The notes beneath the pieces were generated by a model. The model was given only the letters and a program-made list of their open reading frames with translations. It did not search any database and was not told where the DNA came from. From contig NZ_JBEJGY010000004.1 in NCBI RefSeq assembly GCF_040253615.1, positions 7,502,001 through 7,566,000 of the forward strand: a DNA stretch of 64,000 nt, given 5' to 3'. Each line of letters opens with the position of its first letter. Within the stretch, counting starts at the first letter, position 1. Positions 1 to 8,577 of the stretch are shown here, in pieces. The stretch comes from Streptomyces sp. Edi4. GTDB lineage: Bacteria > Actinomycetota > Actinomycetes > Streptomycetales > Streptomycetaceae. A program made the position numbers and the translations under genes.

Positions 1-1463
1 GTGGCCGCCGCGCCGTCGAGCACGGTGACGACGCGGTCCCAAGTCGCCAAGTCCCGCTCCAGAGGTGCCAGTTCCGTGCCCTCGCCCGTTCCCCACGCGC
101 GGGCGACGGCCACCGGGTCGTCTCCGGAGGCGGCCGCCGCGGCGAGCGCGGCCGCGCCGATGGCCACCAGCTCCGTGGCGGCCGGGACGATCAGCGGGCG
201 CCCCGAGAGCCGGCGCACCGTCTCGACCCAGGCGCGCCCCCTGGCCCCGCCGCCGATGAGCCGCAGGGGACGGGCCGCGACGGCGGGGGAGGCCGGGTCG
301 AGGCCGCAGGCGCGCAGGACGTGATCCAGCGCGCGCAGCACGGTGACGGTGGCGCCTTCGTAGGCCGCGCCCAGGAGTTGCCGAGGGGTGGTGGCATGGC
401 GCAGGCCGGTGAGCAGTCCGGAGGCGCCCGGAAGGTCGGGGGTGCGTTCGCCGTCGAGGTAGGGCAGCAGGACCGCCTCGCCGCCGGGCTCCGCCTCGTC
501 GCGGCCGAGCCCCAGCAGTGTGGCGATCCGGTCGACGGCGAGTGTGCAGTTCAGCGTGCACGCCAGCGGCAGGTATCCGCCGTCGGCTGCGGCGAAGCCG
601 CTGAGCGCGGGATCGGCGGGCGTGGCGCGCGTCGCCGCGAAGACCGTGCCGGAGGTGCCGAGGCTCAGGACGGGGTGGTCGAGGAGCCCGGCGCCGCCGA
701 GTCCGAGACCCACGGCGGCGCTCATGTTGTCGCCGGTCCCCGCGGCCACCGCGACACCGGCCAAAAGGCCGAGCTCGTCGGCGGCGCGCGCGGTGAGGGA
801 GCCGACCCGGGCGCCGCCCGTCGCGGCGACCACCGGCAGCAACTCCTCGTCCAGCGCCAGGAGTTGAAGGATCTCCCGGTCGTAGGCACCGGTCGCGGCC
901 GCATACCAGCCGGTGCCCGACGCGTCGCCGGGGTCGGTCGCGGCGGCGCCGGTCAGCCGCTCGGTGAGGAAGTCGTGCGGCAGCCGGACCGCCGCGCAGC
1001 GCTCGGCGGTCCGGGGCTCGTTCTCACGAAGCCACTGCCACTTGGCGGCGGTCACCGCGGCCACCGGCACGGAGCCGGTGCGCCCAATCCAGGCGCCGGG
1101 GCCGCCGAGCGCGTCCACCAGGGCGCGGGCCTGCGGGGCCGAGCGGGTGTCGTTCCACAGCAGGGCCGGGCGCAGCGGCCGGCGGTCGGGGCCGAGGACC
1201 ACCAGGCCGTGCTGCTGGCCCGCGACCGCGATGCCGGTGACGGCGGACGCGGGGGCGCCCGACTCCTTCAGGCCCGCCGCGACGGCCGAACGCAGCGCCT
1301 GCCACCACTCCAGCGGATCGCCCTCCCGGGCGCCCGCGGTGCCGGTGACGCGGTGCGGCGCCCGTCCCACCGCGAGCGTCCTGCCCGTGACGGCGTCGGC
1401 GAACAGTGCCTTGGTGGACTGGGTGGAACTGTCGACGCCGATGACGACCGGGCTGTGCGGCAT
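1..1463 (-). CDS. xylB: Xylulokinase, 3' end cut by window edge
   Basis: ATP-dependent phosphorylation of D-xylulose to xylulose 5-phosphate, the second step of xylose catabolism in the cytoplasm. The protein opens with the FGGY sugar-kinase phosphate loop (GVDSSTQSTKALF near residues 8-20). Further on are the substrate-site WNDTRS segment (about residue 95), GTGDNMSAAVGLG, SLGTSGTVFA and the C-terminal adenosine-binding GGGARGRAW. About 487 residues lie inside the window, close to the usual family length of 480-500, so only a few C-terminal residues should be missing. The ATG at 1461-1463 directly precedes the kinase fold. It is divergent from xylA across a 250-bp region with inverted repeats, the classical Streptomyces xyl arrangement. 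Identification is firm; regulation is inferred. Confidence 0.95.
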   Translation of the reverse strand, partial: MPHSPVVIGVDSSTQSTKALFADAVTGRTLAVGRAPHRVTGTAGAREGDPLEWWQALRSAVAAGLKESGAPASAVTGIAVAGQQHGLVVLGPDRRPLRPALLWNDTRSAPQARALVDALGGPGAWIGRTGSVPVAAVTAAKWQWLRENEPRTAERCAAVRLPHDFLTERLTGAAATDPGDASGTGWYAAATGAYDREILQLLALDEELLPVVAATGGARVGSLTARAADELGLLAGVAVAAGTGDNMSAAVGLGLGGAGLLDHPVLSLGTSGTVFAATRATPADPALSGFAAADGGYLPLACTLNCTLAVDRIATLLGLGRDEAEPGGEAVLLPYLDGERTPDLPGASGLLTGLRHATTPRQLLGAAYEGATVTVLRALDHVLRACGLDPASPAVAARPLRLIGGGARGRAWVETVRRLSGRPLIVPAATELVAIGAAALAAAAASGDDPVAVARAWGTGEGTELAPLERDLATWDRVVTVLDGAAA

Positions 1464-1713
1464 CCGGGGGCACCTCTCGTGCGGGCTCGTGCGGACTCGT
1501 GCGGTCTTGGGCGGACTGGCGCGGGAATCAAGGGGAGCTGGCGGGGGACGGAGCCGCCGCACGACCATTTGCATGGCTGTCCAACAAAACAGGACAACCA
1601 AATTAGGGGAAGGGGCGGGGTTACGGAAGGGACGGCGATCATGCACTATTTGGTAAGCCAGAAAACAAATAGCCGGACGCTCGTCGGACGGCCCGCGCGA
1701 AGGCGGCGAGAAG
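1464..1713. promoter_or_regulatory. xylB/xylA divergent promoter region with two inverted repeats
   Basis: Two AT-rich inverted repeats stand out in GC-rich DNA. CTATTTG at 1646-1652 pairs with CAAATAG at 1666-1672 (13-nt spacer), about 40 bp upstream of the xylA ATG. TGTCC at 1578-1582 pairs with GGACA at 1592-1596, flanked by ATTTG (1567-1571) and CAAAT (1599-1603). The placement suits one regulator controlling both directions. In Streptomyces, xylose genes are usually controlled by a ROK-family XylR. No such regulator gene is in the window, so the assignment of sites to XylR is inference. Confidence 0.55.
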
Positions 1714-2898
1714 ATGACGGAACGCTTCACTCCGACCCCCGAGGACAAGTTCTCCTTCGGGCTGTGGACCGTGGGCTGGCAGGGCCGGGACCCGTTCGGC
1801 GACGCGACCCGCCCGGCCCTCGACCCCGCCGAGTCCGTACGCCGCCTGGCGGGGCTCGGCGCGTACGGCGTGACCTTCCACGACGACGACCTGATCCCCT
1901 TCGGGTCCTCGGACACCGAGCGCGCGTCGCACGTCAAACGCTTCCGGCAGGCCCTCGACGCCACCGGCATGGTCGTGCCGATGGCCACCACCAACCTCTT
2001 CACCCACCCCGTCTTCAAGGACGGGGCGTTCACCGCCAACGACCGCGACATCCGCCGGTACGCGCTGCGCAAGACCCTGCGCAACATCGACTTGGCGGTG
2101 GAGCTGGGCGCGCACACCTACGTCGCCTGGGGCGGCAGGGAGGGCGCCGAGAGCGGCGCGGCCAAGGACGTGCGCCTCGCCCTCGACCGGATGAGGGAAG
2201 CGTTCGACCTGCTCGGCCAGTACGTCACGGAACAAGGCTATGACCTGCGCTTCGCCATCGAGCCCAAGCCCAATGAGCCGCGCGGTGACATCCTGCTGCC
2301 CACCATCGGACACGCCCTGGCCTTCATCGAACGCCTGGAACGCCCCGACCTGGTCGGCGTCAACCCCGAGACGGGCCACGAGCAGATGGCCGGTCTCAAC
2401 TTCACCCATGGCATCGCGCAGGCCCTGTGGGCCGGCAAGCTCTTCCACATCGACCTCAACGGCCAGTGCGGCATCAAGTACGACCAGGACCTGCGCTTCG
2501 GCTCGGGCAACCTGCGCGACGCCTTCTGGCTGGTGGATCTGCTCGAATCGGCCGGCTACGAGGGGCCGAGGCACTTCGACTTCAAACCGCCGCGCACCGA
2601 GGACATCGACGGCGTATGGGCGTCGGCGGCCGCCAACATGCGCAACTACCTCATCCTGAAGGAGCGTTCGGCCGCGTTCCGCGCCGACCCCGAGGTGGCC
2701 GAGGCGCTGCGCGCCGCTCGCCTGGACGACCTGGCCCGGCCCACCGCCGAGGACGGCCTGGCGGGCCTGCTCGGCGACCGCACCGCCTTCGAGGACTTCG
2801 ACGTGGAGGCGGCGGGGGAGCGGGGCATGGCCTTCGAACACCTCGACCAACTGGCCATGGACCACCTGCTCGGCGTCCGCCAAATACCCGTCGCGTGA
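1714..2898 (+). CDS. xylA: Xylose isomerase
   Basis: Isomerises D-xylose to D-xylulose (and D-glucose to D-fructose) as a cytoplasmic metal-dependent TIM-barrel enzyme. The 394 residues match the short actinobacterial class I enzymes (about 385-395). Visible signatures are the N-terminal GLWTVGWQGRDPFG, the catalytic-His segment TFHDDDLIPFG (about 52-62), the metal-binding IEPKPNEPRGD, the VNPETGHEQMAGL segment and KLFHIDLNGQ. The ATG at 1714 follows GCGAAGGCGGCGAGAAG and is the only start compatible with the family N-terminus. It is divergent from xylB, whose product uses the xylulose made here. Confidence 0.98.
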   Translation: MTERFTPTPEDKFSFGLWTVGWQGRDPFGDATRPALDPAESVRRLAGLGAYGVTFHDDDLIPFGSSDTERASHVKRFRQALDATGMVVPMATTNLFTHPVFKDGAFTANDRDIRRYALRKTLRNIDLAVELGAHTYVAWGGREGAESGAAKDVRLALDRMREAFDLLGQYVTEQGYDLRFAIEPKPNEPRGDILLPTIGHALAFIERLERPDLVGVNPETGHEQMAGLNFTHGIAQALWAGKLFHIDLNGQCGIKYDQDLRFGSGNLRDAFWLVDLLESAGYEGPRHFDFKPPRTEDIDGVWASAAANMRNYLILKERSAAFRADPEVAEALRAARLDDLARPTAEDGLAGLLGDRTAFEDFDVEAAGERGMAFEHLDQLAMDHLLGVRQIPVA

Positions 2899-2911
2899 CG
2901 CCGCGTACGGC

Positions 2912-3496
2912 TCAGCGCTCGCCGTCGAAGGGCCACGCCGCGATGTCCCGGTAGCGGATCGACCCCGGGCCCCGGCCCACATTGCTGGCGACCAGGTGCA
3001 GACGCTCGGCCGCCCACGGGCGGCCGGCGAAGGAAGCGAGGCCGTCGGCGGCCTTCACCACGCTCGAGAGATCGTCGCGACGGGCGCGGGCCAGCGTCAG
3101 ATGCGGTCGCAATGGACGGTCCTCGAAGACGACGCCGCACTCCCTGACCACGCCGCGCACTTCGGCCGTCAGCCGGTGCAGCCCGTCCACCTCCCCTTCG
3201 ATCCCGCTCCACAGCACCCGCTCGTCGAAGTGCCCGCCGCCGCGCAGCGACAGCCGCAGGGCGGGCCGCGTCGCCGCGAGTGCCGCGAGCGGCCGGCGCA
3301 GCAGCGGGACGGTCGTGGCCGGGAGCTCCCCGAGGAACGCCAACGTGATGTGCCAGTCCTCGACGCGGTTCCAGCGCAGCCGCGCATAGGCCTCATATGC
3401 GGGCGCGAGGGCGCACGCCAGCTCGGCCTTCGCCTCGTCGGGCGGCGCGAGCGCTATGAAGACGCGGACGGTGGGCGACTGGTTCTCTTCGGTCAC
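2912..3496 (-). CDS. thpR: RNA 2',3'-cyclic phosphodiesterase (2'-5' RNA ligase family)
   Basis: Member of the 2H phosphoesterase family (LigT/ThpR), which hydrolyses 2',3'-cyclic phosphate RNA ends and can catalyse 2'-5' ligation in vitro. The two catalytic tetrapeptides are present: HITL in DWHITLAFLGEL and HLTL in RPHLTLARAR, about 85 residues apart as expected. The GTG at 3494-3496 gives 194 residues beginning MTEENQSPTVRVFIALAPP; the open frame continues upstream through a 24-bp tandem repeat that is unlikely to be coding. A start at the later GTG of VRVFIAL is also possible. It converges on xylA with a 13-bp gap. In vivo substrates of this family are not settled. Confidence 0.85.
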   Translation of the reverse strand: MTEENQSPTVRVFIALAPPDEAKAELACALAPAYEAYARLRWNRVEDWHITLAFLGELPATTVPLLRRPLAALAATRPALRLSLRGGGHFDERVLWSGIEGEVDGLHRLTAEVRGVVRECGVVFEDRPLRPHLTLARARRDDLSSVVKAADGLASFAGRPWAAERLHLVASNVGRGPGSIRYRDIAAWPFDGER

Positions 3497-3500
3497 GTAG

Positions 3501-3620
3501 CACTTCGTACACCCCGGGGCGCCGCAGTTCGTACACAAGGGGGCGTCGCGCTTCGTACAGAAGGGGGCGTCGCACTTCGTAAATCACAGCGCTTCGCGCT
3601 TCGTAAAGCACCGGGCCCCG
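3501..3620. repeat. Five tandem 24-bp repeats upstream of the phosphodiesterase gene
   Basis: Five head-to-tail 24-bp units start at 3501, 3525, 3549, 3573 and 3597. Each carries TTCGTA at the same offset; units 1-3 continue with CA and units 4-5 with AA. Units 2 and 3 are nearly identical (…AAGGGGGCGTCG). Read on the minus strand, the core is TACGAAG with a GC-rich linker, ending 4 bp from the proposed GTG start of the phosphodiesterase. The 24-bp period is a little over two helical turns, so the cores lie nearly on one face of the DNA. It could be an operator array or a simple expansion; I recognise no known site. Confidence 0.85.
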
Positions 3621-3798
3621 CGATGGCCGAGGGCTCCCGCCGGAGCCCGTCCCCGCCACCCCCTGACACCAGGGGCCCGGCGTCAATTACGGTACGCGGG
3701 TGGACACCGAGGCGTACGCGGTCACCAGGGCGTACGCCCACGAGCCGTGCCAGCCGCGCCAGTGCAGGCCATAGGCAAGCCATAGACAAGGGAGTCTC

Positions 3799-5112
3799 AT
3801 GTCCGTCGTGATCCGACAGCCGGGTACCGTCCTGACCGACCACTTCTTCCAGGTGCCTCTGGACCACGACGCGCCCGGGGGCGAGCAGATCGAGGTCTAC
3901 GCGCGCGAGGTGGTCGCGGCCGGCCAGGAGAACGCCGAACTGCCGTGGCTGCTCTACCTCCAGGGCGGCCCCGGCGGCCGCGCGGGGCGGCCGGTGGGCC
4001 GGGACAGCTGGCTCGACCGGGCCTTGGAGGACTACCGCGTCCTGCTCCTCGACCAGCGTGGCACCGGACGCTCCACCCCGGCCAACCGGCAGACGCTTCC
4101 CCTGCGCGGCGGCGCGGCCCAACAGGCCGACTATCTCTGCCATTTCCGCGCCGACTCGATCGTCCGCGACGCCGAACTGATCCGGCGCCGGCTGCTCGGT
4201 GAGGAGGGCCGGTGGACGCTGCTCGCGCAGAGCTTCGGCGGGTTCTGCACGCTCACCTACCTCTCGCTCGCCCCCGAAGGGCTGCGCGAGGCGCTGGTCA
4301 CCGGCGGACTCGCGGGACTGCGCAGCAGCGCGACGGACGTCTACCGGGCGGCCTACCCGCGGGTGGCCCGCAAGAACGCCGCCCATTACGCGCGCTACCC
4401 CGAGGACGTCGAAGCCGTCCGTCGGATCGCCGAGCACCTGATCGGGGCACCGGCCCGCCTGCCCGACGGCGGGACCCTGACCGTCGAGGCCTTCCAGGCA
4501 CTGGGCATCGTGCTGGGCAGCGGCAACGGCTCCCACCTTCTGCACTACCTGCTGGAGGACGCCTGGATCCAGGGCAGTGCGGGCCCTGAGCTCTCCGACA
4601 CCTTCCTGGCCGGCGCCCAGGCGAAGCTCTCCTTCGCCGATGGCCCTCTCTACGCGGTGCTCCAGGAAACCATCTACGGGCAGCGGTCGGTGGATCCGGG
4701 CCCGACCGGCTGGGCCGCCGAGCGGGTGCGCGCGGAGTTCCCCGAGTTCGACGCCGCCAAGGCCCTCGCGGACGGCGCCCCCGTGCTGTTCACCGGGGAG
4801 ATGATCTATCCCTGGATGTACGACACGGACCCGGCGCTGCGCCCGCTGCGCGAGACGGCAGACCTGCTGGCCCAGCGCACGGACTGGCCGGACCTGTACG
4901 CCCCTGACGTCCTCGCGGCCAACCAGGTCCCGGTGTTCGCCGCCGTCTACCACGACGACATGTACGTCGACACGGCTGACTCGCTGGCCACGGCCGACGC
5001 GGTGGGTTCGGTGCGGGCGTGGGTGACCAATGAGTGGGAGCACGACGGGTTGCGGGCGGGGGGCCGGCAGGTCGTGGACCGCTTGATCGCCATGGCGCGG
5101 GGCCACGTGTAG
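3799..5112 (+). CDS. pip: Prolyl iminopeptidase-like alpha/beta hydrolase (peptidase S33)
   Basis: Probably releases N-terminal residues, proline preferred, from peptides in the cytoplasm; no signal peptide is visible. The 437-residue protein has the S33 oxyanion segment YLQGGPGG (about 50), VLLLDQRGTGRS (about 84-95) and the nucleophile elbow LLAQSFGGF with Ser145. The acid-to-base stretch ends in NEWEHDGLR, where His415 is the likely catalytic base. Length fits the long S33 proline iminopeptidases of Streptomyces (about 430). ATG 3799 follows AAGGGAG at good spacing. It stands alone, convergent with the next hydrolase. Substrate specificity is inferred from family membership. Confidence 0.88.
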   Translation: MSVVIRQPGTVLTDHFFQVPLDHDAPGGEQIEVYAREVVAAGQENAELPWLLYLQGGPGGRAGRPVGRDSWLDRALEDYRVLLLDQRGTGRSTPANRQTLPLRGGAAQQADYLCHFRADSIVRDAELIRRRLLGEEGRWTLLAQSFGGFCTLTYLSLAPEGLREALVTGGLAGLRSSATDVYRAAYPRVARKNAAHYARYPEDVEAVRRIAEHLIGAPARLPDGGTLTVEAFQALGIVLGSGNGSHLLHYLLEDAWIQGSAGPELSDTFLAGAQAKLSFADGPLYAVLQETIYGQRSVDPGPTGWAAERVRAEFPEFDAAKALADGAPVLFTGEMIYPWMYDTDPALRPLRETADLLAQRTDWPDLYAPDVLAANQVPVFAAVYHDDMYVDTADSLATADAVGSVRAWVTNEWEHDGLRAGGRQVVDRLIAMARGHV

Positions 5113-5252
5113 GCCCCGCCGAGCCGGAGCCCCCGCTGAGGGTGCCGGTGCGGGCCGGCATCGGATGCTCAGTGGCGCAAGGACCTGCGCGACCAGCCAC
5201 GCACGGTCCGCACTCGAACGGCGCGGCCGGGGCGCTCAGTGGTAGCCCGGCA

Positions 5253-6119
5253 TCAGCTCGGACGCCCACGAGCGACCACCGAGGCGACGGGGTGTGACGT
5301 GGCGACTCCCAACTCGCCCTCCCCGTCGGCCCGTTCGGGGCCCAGGGTCGTCTCCGCCGTCGGTACGCATTCCGCGAGCAGATCCAGGACGTCACGCCAG
5401 GCGCGTCGTGCGTGCAGAGGGTGGTGGCCTACGCCCGCAGGTGCGGGGTGGTCGACCGGCGGGTGGTGGAAGGCGTGCAGGGCGCCGCCGTACACGGTGA
5501 GACGCCAGTCCACACCCCCCGCCTGCATCTCGGCGGCGAACGCGTCCCGTTGGGCGGGCGGCATGATCGGGTCTTCCGAACCGACGCCGGTCCACACCGG
5601 ACAGTCGATGCGCGCCGCTTCGCCGGGCCGGCCGGTGGTGAGGGCGTTGACCGTGCCGATCGCACGCAGGCCCGCTCCGTCGCGCCCCAGTTCCAGCGCG
5701 ATCGCGCCGCCGGTGCCGTAACCGATGGCGGCGATCCGGTCGGGGTCGGTCCGGGGCTCGGCGCGCAGCACGTCCAGGGCCGCGTGTCCGATGTCCCGCA
5801 ACCGGTCGGGGTCGGCGAGCATGGGCAGGCAACGCGCCCGCATCTCCTCGGGGTCGCTCAGATAGCGACCGCCGTGGAGGTCGAAGGCCAGCGCCACGTA
5901 TCCCAGCTCGGCGAGCGCGTCGGCCCGGCGGCGCTCGACGTCGCTCAGCCCCATTCCCTCGGGCCCCACCAGGACCGCAGGCCCGCGCCCCGTACCGGCC
6001 GGGAGCGCGAGGTGTCCGGTCATCGTGAGGCCGTCGGCCGCGTAGACGACCGCACGTGTGGTCACCTCCGTATGTGTCGTCACCGCCGTACCTGTAGCGC
6101 TGCGTTCCGTGATCGTCAT
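5253..6119 (-). CDS. Dienelactone hydrolase-family protein lacking the nucleophile
   Basis: A 288-residue alpha/beta hydrolase of the dienelactone-hydrolase type: DGLTMTGHLALP at the N-terminus, VGPEGMGLSD, ALAFDLHGG (about 77-84), elbow GYGTGG (133-138), Asp183 in GSEDPIMP and His215 in ALHAFHHP. Active members carry Cys (or Ser) in the middle of the elbow, as in GYCFGG; here residue 135 is Gly, so the nucleophile is missing although Asp and His remain. The ATG at 6117-6119 is the first start giving a normal N-terminus; the longer open frame upstream has no family similarity. Its activity and substrate are unknown. Confidence 0.8.
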   Translation of the reverse strand: MTITERSATGTAVTTHTEVTTRAVVYAADGLTMTGHLALPAGTGRGPAVLVGPEGMGLSDVERRRADALAELGYVALAFDLHGGRYLSDPEEMRARCLPMLADPDRLRDIGHAALDVLRAEPRTDPDRIAAIGYGTGGAIALELGRDGAGLRAIGTVNALTTGRPGEAARIDCPVWTGVGSEDPIMPPAQRDAFAAEMQAGGVDWRLTVYGGALHAFHHPPVDHPAPAGVGHHPLHARRAWRDVLDLLAECVPTAETTLGPERADGEGELGVATSHPVASVVARGRPS

Positions 6120-6512
6120 GCGGGCGACTCTAGGGATCAAGGGAGCCGCACCGGACGCGTGTTCACGGCCGGCGGAACGTGTGCGCGAGCGGCCCGGCCG
6201 TGTGCCCGCAGCGCCGGGTCTCCCGCGCACCGGACCCCGGTCTCCCGCCTCCCCGCGTCGCGAACCGGGCGCCGGATGCGTGCGCGGCGTCCCCCGGTTC
6301 GGGTCGCGTGGCCGGTCAGAGGGGGTGCGGGGGCACAGGGGCCCGTACGGGTGCGGGAAGGCGTTGGTTAGGATGAGCCACGGACTGCGTCCGCCCCACC
6401 GGGCCGGCGCAAGGTCACGTTCTCTGCCGACCGCAGAACCTGCCCCGCGCAGTGTCGACCGTTCCCGCCCCTGTCGACCTGCCCGGCCGCGCGCCGGCCC
6501 GCCAAGAGATCC
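6120..6512. promoter_or_regulatory. Divergent intergenic region, hydrolase / HPP protein
   Basis: 393 bp without a convincing gene. On the plus strand TAGGAT at 6369-6374 resembles a Streptomyces -10 element for the HPP gene, but no clear -35 is visible. The minus-strand frame across it is continuous with the hydrolase but has no recognisable content. Confidence 0.3.
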
Positions 6513-7157
6513 ATGTCCATGTCCCCATTGTCCCCGTTGTCGCCGTTGTCGCCGTTGTCGCCGTCGTGCGAGTTGCCCCGACCCCAGCCCCAGCCCGCTG
6601 CCGCCCCGAGCCACCCCGTCGACGCCGGTCGCGCCCCGGACGTCGACGCCGCACCGGCGGCCCGGCGCAGACTGGCGGGCCGCGCTCCGGCCCGGCCCCC
6701 GGCGGGTGCCGCGTTCCACACGATCAGCGCGGCCGCCACAGTGCTGCTCGTCCTGGTCGCCATCGGCACGCTCATCCACGAACCGGTCCTCATACCGCCG
6801 CTGGCGGCCAGCGCCGCCCTCGTGCACGGTGCGCCCACGCTGGCGCTGTCCCAGCCCCGCAATGTGATCCTCGGCCACCTGCTGGGAGCCGCCACCGGCT
6901 ACGCGGTCCTCGCCACGGTGGGCAGTTCCCCCTGGGCCACCGCGCTCGCCGGAGCCGTGACGGTCGCGCTCACGCTCCTGGCCCGGGCCCCCCACTCACC
7001 GGCCTGCGCCACCCCGGTCGTCGTCGTGTTGCAGCACCCCGCACCCCAGAGCTTCGTACCGCTCCTGGCGGGTGCCTGCATGCTGCTCGTCCTGGGGGAG
7101 TACGCGGCCTCGCGCATCCGGCCCACCGCCCCGGAATACCCCGCCTACTGGTGGTAG
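6513..7157 (+). CDS. HPP family membrane protein
   Basis: A 214-residue protein with about 75 hydrophilic, Pro/Ala-rich N-terminal residues followed by four or five hydrophobic helices. The diagnostic HPP-type stretch is present: VLIPPLAASAALVHGAP followed by LSQPRNVILGHLLGA. HPP proteins are integral membrane proteins; a cyanobacterial member has been linked to nitrite transport, but most have no assigned function. The start is odd: ATG 6513 begins a run of 9-bp repeats coding SPL (five copies), preceded by AAGAGA. Terminates at a strong hairpin shared with the convergent lamin-tail gene. Confidence 0.8.
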   Translation: MSMSPLSPLSPLSPLSPSCELPRPQPQPAAAPSHPVDAGRAPDVDAAPAARRRLAGRAPARPPAGAAFHTISAAATVLLVLVAIGTLIHEPVLIPPLAASAALVHGAPTLALSQPRNVILGHLLGAATGYAVLATVGSSPWATALAGAVTVALTLLARAPHSPACATPVVVVLQHPAPQSFVPLLAGACMLLVLGEYAASRIRPTAPEYPAYWW

Positions 7158-7159
7158 CG

Positions 7160-7195
7160 CGGTGCCCGGCGCCCCTTGGGGGACGCCGGGCACCG
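7160..7195. terminator. Bidirectional terminator hairpin
   Basis: Perfect 12-bp stem (7160-7171 with 7184-7195), 12-nt loop, between the convergent HPP and lamin-tail genes. No T-run, as is common in Streptomyces. Confidence 0.7.
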
Positions 7196-7236
7196 GCCCG
7201 TCACCACTGGTGTGGAGCGATCAGCGGATCAGCGGG

Positions 7237-7692
7237 TCAGCGGTGACGCCAGGACTTGACGTCCACGGTGCGCTTGTGGGCGTCACGCAGGACGGCGCTG
7301 TCCGTGTTGTTGTCCCACATGTAGTCGCGGCGCCCCTGGTAGACGTCGCGCCCGGTGTTGTGACCCCTGCCGGTGTGGACCCGCACCGACTGGTGGCCGC
7401 CGAGACGCAGGTCGCGGAAGGTGTAGGTCAGGTGGGAGCGCCGCTCGGTCAGGGTCCAGCCCCGCAGGTTCACGGCGCCGCGGCCCGTGTTGGTGACGGT
7501 GACCCACTCGGCGTTGAGGCTCTTCTGGGAGCGGTCGTCGCGTCCGGGGCTGTCGTACTGGATCGCTCCCAGAACGACGGGCGAGTGCGGAGTCGGCCTG
7601 GCCGCCGCGGTGGCCGGAACAACTGCTGTCGCGGCGAGGCCGGCGGCGGCCAGGGTGAGTGCGGCGACACGGCTGATGGAACGAGGAGACAT
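7237..7692 (-). CDS. Secreted lamin-tail-domain protein
   Basis: A 151-residue exported protein. Residues 1 to about 33 form a Sec signal peptide (positive MSPRSISR, an Ala/Leu core, cleavage likely after ATAAA). The mature part is one lamin-tail (LTD) beta-sandwich: LGAIQYDSPGRDDR, LNAEWVTVTNTG, NLRGWTLTE, YTFRDLRL, VRVHTGRG and a closing W/D-rich segment. Secreted LTD proteins are frequent in Streptomyces with no proven function; the fold is usually a protein- or surface-binding module. ATG 7690-7692 follows AGGGGT; an upstream frame extension lacks a ribosome site. Confidence 0.85.
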   Translation of the reverse strand: MSPRSISRVAALTLAAAGLAATAVVPATAAARPTPHSPVVLGAIQYDSPGRDDRSQKSLNAEWVTVTNTGRGAVNLRGWTLTERRSHLTYTFRDLRLGGHQSVRVHTGRGHNTGRDVYQGRRDYMWDNNTDSAVLRDAHKRTVDVKSWRHR

Positions 7693-7977
7693 GTGAACCC
7701 CTAATTCGCGGCGCCCTCCACAGGAGCGTGGTGGCGCCAATCGTGCGGATGCCCGGCGCTGGTTCGGCCGGACGCACACACTCTGGCCTGCGCTTGTGCC
7801 GCCGGGGCGGAAAAACCCCACACGTGACCAAATACTGAACCTGACACACCGTCAGCGATCACGGCGCATGCGCCCCCGCGTGAACGGACGGGTGAGCTCT
7901 CCCTCATTCGGCTCAGGGGAGAGTCGACAAGAGGTTCATCGCACGGGCGTGTTCTCGCCACTCTCCGTCGGGCCGGA

Positions 7978-8184
7978 TCACGAAGCCGACGCCCAGATCG
8001 CCCCTGCGGGGAAGAGGAAGAGCACCACCAGGACGGTGATGGACAGCAACAGGCACCCCGCCCTCCTCTCCTCGCTCACGAGGAAGAAGGACGCCGCGAC
8101 GGCGAAAATGACCACGACCAGTCCGATCAGGCAGAGGGGGAAGACGCCCGGGATCAGCAATACGAGCAACGTGCCCATGACCAT
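7978..8184 (-). CDS. Small two-helix membrane protein
   Basis: A 68-residue reading frame starting MVMGTLLVLLIPG. It has two clear hydrophobic segments (about residues 3-31 and 42-62) separated by a short charged turn (SEERRAG). The start sits behind AAGGCGAG at suitable spacing. I recognise no family. It could be a stress-associated small membrane protein; a palindrome 77 bp upstream suggests local control. Codon composition looks Streptomyces-like, but with so short a frame I am not certain it is a gene. Confidence 0.5.
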   Translation of the reverse strand: MVMGTLLVLLIPGVFPLCLIGLVVVIFAVAASFFLVSEERRAGCLLLSITVLVVLFLFPAGAIWASAS

Positions 8185-8260
8185 CTGTGTACTCGCCTTC
8201 GGGGCGGTGGGTAACGGATCCCGTCGCGGCGGCGTGCGCCGACCGGCGCGGGATCCGTAT

Positions 8261-8274
8261 TTGAACGCGTTCAA
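8261..8274. promoter_or_regulatory. Perfect 14-bp palindrome, likely operator
   Basis: TTGAACGCGTTCAA is fully self-complementary and AT-rich at its ends, the look of a TetR- or LacI-type operator. It lies upstream of the small membrane protein (minus) and 300 bp before the poly-HAMP kinase (plus). The rest of 8275-8577 holds no gene that I can support. Confidence 0.5.
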
Positions 8275-8577
8275 GTTACCCCGGACCGTTCCCCCCGCTC
8301 ACATCGGGGTCACGTGCGGCTCGCCCCCGCCAGGCGCGCGCGAGCCGCCGTGGGCAAGGGAGTTGACGATGGCCCTGTCGGCTGCGGCGCACTCGCAGGT
8401 GACGCCCCGGATCCCGCAGTTCGTACGCCCCGGCCCGAGCGGTCCGAACAGTGGGATAACCTCCTCGGCGGTGCGTGTGCGTGCGGTGGGGATCCAGTGA
8501 GGTCTTCGTGGCAACGGCCCACTGACTGGGCGGGAGAGACGGGCCGTGGGCCCGGCGTATGACGGAGGCGATGATCG

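Noticed and set aside
321..2243. Plus-strand 640-codon frame crossing xylB and xylA
   Set aside because: It runs antisense to xylB and out of frame in xylA, both clearly recognised; Ala/Arg/Gly-rich shadow.
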